Origin: an uncultured Caldimonas sp. | Lineage (GTDB): Bacteria > Pseudomonadota > Gammaproteobacteria > Burkholderiales > Burkholderiaceae | Assembly: GCF_946480305.1 (NCBI RefSeq) | Contig: NZ_CAMLJQ010000023.1 | Location: forward strand, 1 to 58,686 | DNA: 58,686 nt | Direction of reading: 5' to 3' | In this document: positions 53,504 to 58,686 of the stretch, piece after piece | Layout: every line of letters begins with the position of its first letter | Position numbering within the stretch: the first letter of the stretch is position 1 | Notes under the pieces: model-generated | What the model was told of the DNA's origin: nothing | Seen by the model: only the letters and a program-made list of their open reading frames with translations | Databases searched by the model: none | Made by a program: the position numbers and the translations under genes

Positions 53504-53593
53504 ATGCCATCAGATCGAGTACACCTCGGCGCTATGACGCGCCGGGTCGCATCGCGCGCAGCAAGTGGCGCGAGCGGCGTCGCGGCTCAATGA
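53504..53593 (+). CDS. Possible leader peptide
   Basis: A 29-codon open frame with a good ribosome site (GGTGAGGGA) and ATG at 53504. It ends four bases before the ATG of the next gene, which has no ribosome site of its own. It may couple translation into that gene. The peptide itself (MPSDRVHLGAM..., many Ala/Ser/Arg) resembles no family I know. Confidence 0.3.
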   Translation: MPSDRVHLGAMTRRVASRAASGASGVAAQ

Positions 53594-53597
53594 CGCG

Positions 53598-53936
53598 ATG
53601 AGTGCCATGCCCAAGCCCTTGCGCTGGCAGCACGCCGACGACGCCCACCACTCGGTGCAGGTCGCATTCGACGTGGATCAGTCCGTTCTGGACGCAGTGC
53701 GTTGCGCGGCCTTCGAGAACCATCTGTCGACGTCGGACCAGATCCGCCGCATGCTCGAGTTGCCCACGCCCACGCGCCCCAAGCGCCCGCGCCTCACCGT
53801 ATCCCTGACCGCAGCCGACTATGCGCTGCTGGGCAAACGCTACGGCGTGGCATCGGAAGACCGTCTCACGATCAAGGAGCATGTGACGCAGGAACTCGCC
53901 CGGTTCGCCGGCCAGGGGACACATCAGAAACGGTAG
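53598..53936 (+). CDS. Possible ribbon-helix-helix DNA-binding protein
   Basis: A 112-residue protein. Residues 20-50 read VQVAFDVDQSVLDAVRCAAFENHLSTSDQIRRML with strand-helix-helix pattern of a ribbon-helix-helix protein. A second segment LTVSLTAADYALLGKRYGV has a similar strand-helix opening. It lies at the head of the flotillin/ATPase set and may repress it via the palindrome at 53434-53446. A GTG at 53565 is an alternative start. Confidence 0.6.
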   Translation: MSAMPKPLRWQHADDAHHSVQVAFDVDQSVLDAVRCAAFENHLSTSDQIRRMLELPTPTRPKRPRLTVSLTAADYALLGKRYGVASEDRLTIKEHVTQELARFAGQGTHQKR

Positions 53937-53970
53937 TTGTGCACATCAGTCGTGCACATGAGGGAGGGAT

Positions 53971-54606
53971 ATGGGGGACTTCATCGCCGCAGTCGTCAGC
54001 TATCCGACGGCTGTCTACACCACGATGCTGGGCGTCGTGCTGGTCTATTGGCTGCTGGCCATCATCGGCATCGTCGACTTCGACTCGAGCGGGGTCGACC
54101 TCGATCTCGAAGCCCATGCGGAAGGTTCGGTCACCGACGTCGGCGTGCTCGCCGGCTACGTGGTGGCCATGGGCCTCAACGGCGTGCCGTTTTCCATCGT
54201 CGTCAGCCTGCTGGTCCTGCTGGGGTGGGTGCTGTCCTGCCTGGCCGGCATGTGGCTGCTGCCACTCGTGCCGACGACCGGCCTGCAGTGGCTGGCCGGC
54301 ACCGGCGTGCTGGTCGGCAGCTTCGTGGCCGCCGTGCCGGTCACGGCCCGCATCGTGCGGCCGTTGCGCGGCCTGTTCATCACGCACAACGCCGAGAGCA
54401 ACGTGGCGCTTATCGGCGAAACCTGCCGGGTGATCACCGGCACCGTCGACGAACGCTTCGGTCGCGCCGAGATCAAGCGCCGCGGCGCCAACCTGAACAT
54501 CCGCGTGTGGGCCAACACGCCCAACGCACTCACCAAGGGTTCAGCCGCAAGGATCGTCGACTATGACGAGGCGAACGGCCGCTACCTGATCGAGCCGCAG
54601 ATCTGA
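53971..54606 (+). CDS. yqiJ: NfeD/YqiJ-like membrane protein
   Basis: A 211-residue inner-membrane protein with four hydrophobic segments in residues 1-125. The C-terminal OB-fold domain (about 140-208) shows ALIGETCRVITGTVDERFGRAEI. YqiJ/NfeD proteins pair with flotillin-like proteins and are thought to organise membrane microdomains. GGGAGGG precedes the ATG at 53971. The flotillin gene follows 61 bases later, as is typical. Confidence 0.88.
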   Translation: MGDFIAAVVSYPTAVYTTMLGVVLVYWLLAIIGIVDFDSSGVDLDLEAHAEGSVTDVGVLAGYVVAMGLNGVPFSIVVSLLVLLGWVLSCLAGMWLLPLVPTTGLQWLAGTGVLVGSFVAAVPVTARIVRPLRGLFITHNAESNVALIGETCRVITGTVDERFGRAEIKRRGANLNIRVWANTPNALTKGSAARIVDYDEANGRYLIEPQI

Positions 54607-54667
54607 TCCTGCAGATCGCTGTCTTGCACCGTTTCATCAACGCTATCCACACCCGAGGGGGGAATTC

Positions 54668-56863
54668 ATGGAGCCGATTCTCATTGGCGTAGGCATCGCC
54701 GTCATCCTGATCCTTGGCATGCTCATCGCATTCGCCAAGTTCTATCGCAAGGTCGAGCAGGGCTATGCGTTGATCGTCAACACGCTGCGGGCCGAACCCG
54801 AGGTGACCTTCACCGGCCGCATGGTCTACCCGATCATCCACAAGGCCGAGCTGATGGACATCTCGCTGAAGACCATCGAGATCGACCGCACCGGCAACGA
54901 GGGCCTGATCTGCCAGGACAACATCCGGGCGGACATCAAGGTGAAGTTCTTCGTGCGCGTCAACAAGACCGCCGAAGACGTGCTGAAGGTCGCGCAAGGC
55001 ATCGGCTGCGAGCGCGCATCGAACCATGAAACGCTGGAAGAGTTGTTCTCCGCCAAGTTCTCCGAAGCGCTGAAGACGGTCGGCAAGTCGATGGACTTCG
55101 TCGACCTGTACCAGGCCCGCGACCGCTTCCGCGACGAGATCATCCGCCAGATCGGCGACGACCTCTCCGGCTACGTGCTCGAAGACGCCGCGATCGACTA
55201 CCTCGAACAGACGCCGATCCACAAGCTCGATTCGAACAACATCCTCGATGCGCAGGGCATCAAGAAGATCACCGAGCTGACCGCGGTGGAGCACGTGCGC
55301 ACGAACGAACTGCGTCGCAACGAAGAGATGCAGATCAAGAAGAAGGACGTCGAGACGCAGGAAGCGCTGCTCGAACTCGAGCGCCAGCAGGCCGACGCCC
55401 AGGCACGCCAGAGCCGCGAGATCGCTTCGGTGCGCGCACGTGAAGAAGCCGAGACGGCGAAGATCCAGTCCGAAGAGAAGACCAAGTCCGAACTCGCCCG
55501 CCTGCTCGCCGAACAGACCATCGCCGTGCAGCAGGAGAACGTGCAGCGCGAGAAGGAAGTCGCCGAGAACAACCGCAAGCGCGCCGTCGTGATCGAGGAA
55601 GAAAAGGTCACCCGTGCCCGCGAACTGGAAGTGGTGGACCGCGAGAAGGAAGTGACGCTGCAGAAGATCGAGAAGGACAAGTCCGTCGAGGTGCAGAAGA
55701 AGGCCATCGCCGACGTGATCCGCGAACGCATCGTGGTCGAGCGCACGGTGGCCGAGCAGGAAGAGGCCATCAAGGAACTGCGCATCATTGCCGAGGCAGA
55801 CCGCACGAAGAAGTCGACCATCATCCTGGCCGAGGGTCAGGCCGAAGAGAAGCTGCTGATGGAAGTGAAGGCTGCCGAATCGCAGGAGCGCCGTGCGCGC
55901 CACAAGGCCGCCGAGGAACTGACGCTGGCCGAGGCCAAGCTGAAGGTGGCCGAGAAGGACGCCGAATCGAAGAAGCGCGAAGCCGAAGGCATGGAAGCCA
56001 TCAAGGCGGCCCCGGGTTTGGCCGATGCGAAGGTGCTGCTGGTGAACGCCGACGCACGCGAAAAGCAGGGCCTGGTCGAAGCCAAGGTGCAGGTGGCCGC
56101 GGCCGAAGCGCTGCGCGCCAAGCTGGAAGCGGAAGCCGCCGGCAAGGAAAAGCTCGGTCTCGCCGACGCACAGGTGATCGGCGCCCGCTCGCAAGCTGAA
56201 GCCGAGGGCCTGCGCGCCAAGCTCGAAGCCGAGGCGCAAGGCAAGGAAAAGCTGGGCCTGGCCCAGGTGCACGTGCGTGCCGCCGACGCCGAAGCCACGG
56301 CCAAGACCGGCATGGCCGAGGCGCAGACGATCGAGGCCCGCTTCCAGGCCGAGGCCAAGGGATTGCGCGAGAAGTTCGAAGCCATGAAGGCGATGAGCGA
56401 CGAGACCCGCGCGCACGAAGAGTTCCGCCTGCGACTGGAGATGGCGCACACCGAAACCCTCAAGGCCATCGAGGCGCAGACCCACATCGCGAAGGAGCAG
56501 GCCGAGGTGCTGGGCGTCGCACTGGGCAACGCGAAGATCGACATCGTCGGTGGCCAGGGCGACTACTTCGACCGCTTCGTCAACGCGCTGGCCGTCGGCA
56601 AGAGCCTGGATGGCGTCATCAACAAGAGCAACGCGTTGCAGGCAGGCCTCAAGGACCAGCTCGCGGGCCAGCGCAACCTCGTCGACGACGTGCGCGACGT
56701 GGTGGGCGCCCTGGGCAGCAGTTCCGGCGAGTTGCAGAACCTCACGGTGGCTGCCCTGCTCACGAAGGTGATGCGCGACGGCGACGAGACCCAGAAGTCC
56801 GCGCTGCAGACGCTGCTGATGGGCTTCAACAACAAACAGGTGCCGCTGGTGCCGAAGGCCTGA
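54668..56863 (+). CDS. yqiK: Flotillin-like SPFH/Band-7 protein (YqiK-like)
   Basis: A 731-residue flotillin, longer than YqiK of E. coli (about 550). Residues 5-25 are a membrane anchor, residues 30-200 the SPFH domain, and residues 220-650 a long charged coiled coil. Within it LRAKLEAEA-GKEKLGLA occurs twice, 33 residues apart (DNA about 56113-56270). The C-terminal part (about 620-731) is the flotillin tail. It probably scaffolds membrane domains with the YqiJ-like protein. GAGGGGGG precedes the ATG. Confidence 0.92.
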   Translation: MEPILIGVGIAVILILGMLIAFAKFYRKVEQGYALIVNTLRAEPEVTFTGRMVYPIIHKAELMDISLKTIEIDRTGNEGLICQDNIRADIKVKFFVRVNKTAEDVLKVAQGIGCERASNHETLEELFSAKFSEALKTVGKSMDFVDLYQARDRFRDEIIRQIGDDLSGYVLEDAAIDYLEQTPIHKLDSNNILDAQGIKKITELTAVEHVRTNELRRNEEMQIKKKDVETQEALLELERQQADAQARQSREIASVRAREEAETAKIQSEEKTKSELARLLAEQTIAVQQENVQREKEVAENNRKRAVVIEEEKVTRARELEVVDREKEVTLQKIEKDKSVEVQKKAIADVIRERIVVERTVAEQEEAIKELRIIAEADRTKKSTIILAEGQAEEKLLMEVKAAESQERRARHKAAEELTLAEAKLKVAEKDAESKKREAEGMEAIKAAPGLADAKVLLVNADAREKQGLVEAKVQVAAAEALRAKLEAEAAGKEKLGLADAQVIGARSQAEAEGLRAKLEAEAQGKEKLGLAQVHVRAADAEATAKTGMAEAQTIEARFQAEAKGLREKFEAMKAMSDETRAHEEFRLRLEMAHTETLKAIEAQTHIAKEQAEVLGVALGNAKIDIVGGQGDYFDRFVNALAVGKSLDGVINKSNALQAGLKDQLAGQRNLVDDVRDVVGALGSSSGELQNLTVAALLTKVMRDGDETQKSALQTLLMGFNNKQVPLVPKA

Positions 56864-56876
56864 GGAGGAGCACCCC

Positions 56877-57116
56877 ATGAAAGAAAGCCGTGACTATCTC
56901 GAAATGGCGTGGCGCTCGATCGAGTGCTTCTCGAACGACGGCACGCTGCGTGTCGACGAACTCCAGCGCCTGCTCGACATCGCATTGAAGGACGGCGTGG
57001 TCGACGACAACGAGAAGCGCATCCTGCGCAGCATCGTCGGCAAGCTGAATCCGGCCGAATTGACCGTGGAGATGCAGGCCCAGCTGGCCGAGCTGCGCCG
57101 CCACGTCGGCCTCTGA
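56877..57116 (+). CDS. Small TerB-like helical protein
   Basis: A 79-residue acidic, all-helical protein. The part DGTLRVDELQRLLDIALKDGVVDDNEKRIL resembles the core of the tellurite resistance protein TerB, which binds metal through acidic residues. It is only about half of a TerB domain. GAGGAGGAG precedes the ATG, and the gene lies 13 bases after the flotillin gene, so it belongs to the same operon. Confidence 0.7.
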   Translation: MKESRDYLEMAWRSIECFSNDGTLRVDELQRLLDIALKDGVVDDNEKRILRSIVGKLNPAELTVEMQAQLAELRRHVGL

Positions 57117-57178
57117 GCCGCCACACGACAACGACAACTGCAAGGGGCCGCGCGCGCAGCGTGCGGCAGGGAGAAGGT

Positions 57179-57727
57179 ATGAACCAGCGTCTACGTTGCG
57201 CCTGCTCGCCGCAGGCGGAGATGGCAGCAGCCGAGCTGTCGCCGGGCCTCGCGGCCCAGCAATGCGGGGCCTGCGGCGCTTGTGCACTGCAACTCGGCGA
57301 TTACCGGCAGTGGCGCGAGCGCCAGCCGGCCGCGGCAGCAATGACGGAACCCGCTGCGCGTGCCGAAGAGGAGCTGGATGCACGCGCCCGCATGTGCCCC
57401 GGCTGTGCGCGCCTGATGCAGCGCTACCGCGTCGGCACGCAGCCCGACTTCCGGCTCGACGCCTGCTCGGCCTGCCAGCTGGTCTGGCTGGACCGCGGCG
57501 AATGGGCCTCGCTCGCCCAGGGCGATCTCTCCGGCCGGCTGACCGAGATCCTTTCCGAAGCATGGCAACGCCGCCTGCGTGCCGATGAACTGCGCGGCCG
57601 CCGCGAGGCCGGGCTGCGCGCCAAACATGGCGACGCGTGCATCGACGAACTGATCCGCATCCGCAGCTGGCTCGACGCACAACCGCAACGTGAGGAACTC
57701 CTCGCGCTGCTGCGAGCCGGCTGGTAA
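57179..57727 (+). CDS. TFIIB-type zinc-ribbon protein
   Basis: A 182-residue protein with several cysteine pairs. An N-terminal CAC plus CGACGAC segment (about 7-33) is followed by a zf-TFIIB domain (CPGCARLM, then DACSACQLVWLDRGEW). The C-terminal 60 residues are helical. Zinc ribbons of this type bind nucleic acid or proteins. GGGAGAAGG precedes the ATG at 57179, and the large ATPase gene starts 21 bases after the stop. Confidence 0.75.
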   Translation: MNQRLRCACSPQAEMAAAELSPGLAAQQCGACGACALQLGDYRQWRERQPAAAAMTEPAARAEEELDARARMCPGCARLMQRYRVGTQPDFRLDACSACQLVWLDRGEWASLAQGDLSGRLTEILSEAWQRRLRADELRGRREAGLRAKHGDACIDELIRIRSWLDAQPQREELLALLRAGW

Positions 57728-57748
57728 GCCGACGACCGAAGGCACGAC

Positions 57749-58686
57749 ATGCAAGACAACGAACAAGCCGCCCATGCCGAGTCCCAGGTCGAGAGCATGG
57801 TGGCCGAGAGCGGCAGCTACGAGCTGCTGAAGAAGCGGCTGGCCACCCAGGGCGAAACGCTGCTGCGCAAGGCGCAGGCGCTCAACGAGGCGCGCCTGGC
57901 GGAGTTCGGCCGCTCGGACCAGGCGCTGATCCTGCGCACGCGTGCCCGCACCGAGAACAACTGCGTCGCGCGCGACATCGTCCGCATCGGCGACCTGCTG
58001 CTGTTCGGCTACAACGTCTTCATCGGGCTGCGCAAGGAGACCGCCGTCGGCGACGTCTTCGCGCTGTACCGGCTCGCCACGCACGACGGTGCGGACGAGC
58101 TCGAAGCGGTGCCGCTCGCCGGCAGCTTTCTCGAAGACCCACGCTTCACGCAGGACTTCCGCGAGCTCTACGCCTACTACAAGCAGGCCACGCTGCTGCA
58201 GTTGCGGGTCACGCAGGACAAGCTGCTCGCCGCCTTCCAGATCGGCCAGCAGTTGCACGACGTGCGCGTGTTCCGCTGGCACATCGAGCGCGACGGCTCG
58301 GTACGCTACGTCGACAACCGGGGCGAACGCGACATCGCCCTGCCCGCGAGCCACGACTTCGAGTGGACGATCACCACGCGCGAGGATCACGTCGGCGGCA
58401 AGCACCCGCACATCAACGTGCTCGACACCGTGTTCGTCGAGACCATGGGCGGCGACCTCACCGTCAAGATCGAGAACAACACCGAAACCGGCCTGGGCAT
58501 CTACAGCGAGCCCGTCGAAGACAAGCATCAGTCGCTCACCGACGCCGAGGTGGCCTACGCGCGGCTCGGCCTGCTGATCCTGCTGAAGGTCAAGCCCTAC
58601 CGCGAGCAGACGGTGCGCTATCTGGTGTTCAACACGCGCACGCAGAAGGTCGAACGCATCGACGCGATCGGCGGCTCGTGCGTGCA
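57749..58686 (+). CDS. Large 'DNA repair ATPase' family protein, cut by window end
   Basis: The first 312 codons of an open frame that runs off the window. The sequence matches the N-terminus of very large proteins (about 1,600-1,900 residues from memory) annotated DNA repair ATPase. Landmarks are SYELLKKRLATQGETLLRKA, NNCVARDIVRIGDLLLFGYN, FTQDFRELYAYYKQ, DTVFVETMGGDLTVKIENNTETG and GLLILLKVKPYREQTVRYLVFN. The AAA+ motor and coiled coils lie further on and cannot be seen. The name reflects annotation, not demonstrated repair function. Confidence 0.85.
   Translation, partial: MQDNEQAAHAESQVESMVAESGSYELLKKRLATQGETLLRKAQALNEARLAEFGRSDQALILRTRARTENNCVARDIVRIGDLLLFGYNVFIGLRKETAVGDVFALYRLATHDGADELEAVPLAGSFLEDPRFTQDFRELYAYYKQATLLQLRVTQDKLLAAFQIGQQLHDVRVFRWHIERDGSVRYVDNRGERDIALPASHDFEWTITTREDHVGGKHPHINVLDTVFVETMGGDLTVKIENNTETGLGIYSEPVEDKHQSLTDAEVAYARLGLLILLKVKPYREQTVRYLVFNTRTQKVERIDAIGGSCV

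Noticed and set aside
1..58686. CRISPR arrays, tRNA/rRNA genes, transposases, phage genes
   Set aside because: No regularly spaced direct repeats, no cloverleaf-like sequence that I could identify by eye, and no transposase or phage structural protein were seen; a tRNA scan would confirm.

Overview
The window is high-GC DNA read almost entirely as ordinary chromosome. Gene content points to a betaproteobacterium of the order Burkholderiales, probably of the Rubrivivax/Leptothrix/Caldimonas type. The clues are a classical Burkholderiales porin, a paired cyanophycin synthetase locus, a ProQ/FinO protein, several periplasmic solute-binding proteins of the branched-chain amino acid type, and high-GC codon use throughout. 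The taxonomic placement is inference. I found no rRNA, tRNA, insertion sequence, prophage or CRISPR array.

Layout. 1-3.6 kb: a 2OG-Fe dioxygenase-like protein, an S4 RNA-binding protein, an orphan solute-binding protein and a class I glutamine amidotransferase. 3.7-6.3 kb: a compact signalling operon (soluble histidine kinase, double-domain KaiC-like ATPase, stand-alone receiver). 6.4-17.7 kb: redox and housekeeping genes (CurA-like reductase, cold-shock protein, trypsin-like protease, BON lipoprotein, hexose-6-phosphate mutarotase, glutathione reductase), then two divergent regulator/target pairs: LysR with a DJ-1/PfpI protein and HxlR with a carboxymuconolactone decarboxylase-like protein. 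Both pairs have clear palindromes in the intergenic DNA. 17.7-21.6 kb: a potassium channel with a C-terminal zinc ribbon, a thioesterase, a 2'-5' RNA ligase-like protein and an SDR enzyme. 21.9-27.9 kb: a complete high-affinity branched-chain amino acid/amide ABC importer (livHMGF) with two binding proteins and strong terminators. 28-36.2 kb: an orphan sugar-binding protein, a pseudo-receiver/TPR protein, a ProQ protein with a duplicated C-terminal module, an OpgC-like acyltransferase, an SGNH hydrolase, a GNAT-DUF924 fusion and an acyl-CoA ligase. 36.3-45.4 kb: a Ser/Thr kinase followed by a hybrid histidine kinase, a porin, an EAL phosphodiesterase, an AIM24-family protein and a double GNAT acetyltransferase.

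45.5-53.4 kb is a cyanophycin locus. A full-length cyanophycin synthetase and a shorter paralogue whose Mur-ligase P-loop has lost its lysine run leftward. Divergently, an ABC exporter with an added N-terminal domain and zinc ribbon runs rightward with a DUF1854 protein.

53.4-58.7 kb is the most interesting stretch. A near-consensus sigma-70 promoter with an embedded palindrome precedes six co-directional genes: a possible ribbon-helix-helix protein, an NfeD/YqiJ-like membrane protein, a YqiK-like flotillin, a small TerB-like helical protein, a TFIIB-type zinc-ribbon protein, and the start of a very large protein of the family annotated 'DNA repair ATPase', which is cut by the window end. I read this as a membrane-associated stress or defence-like system. 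Its function is not established from sequence.
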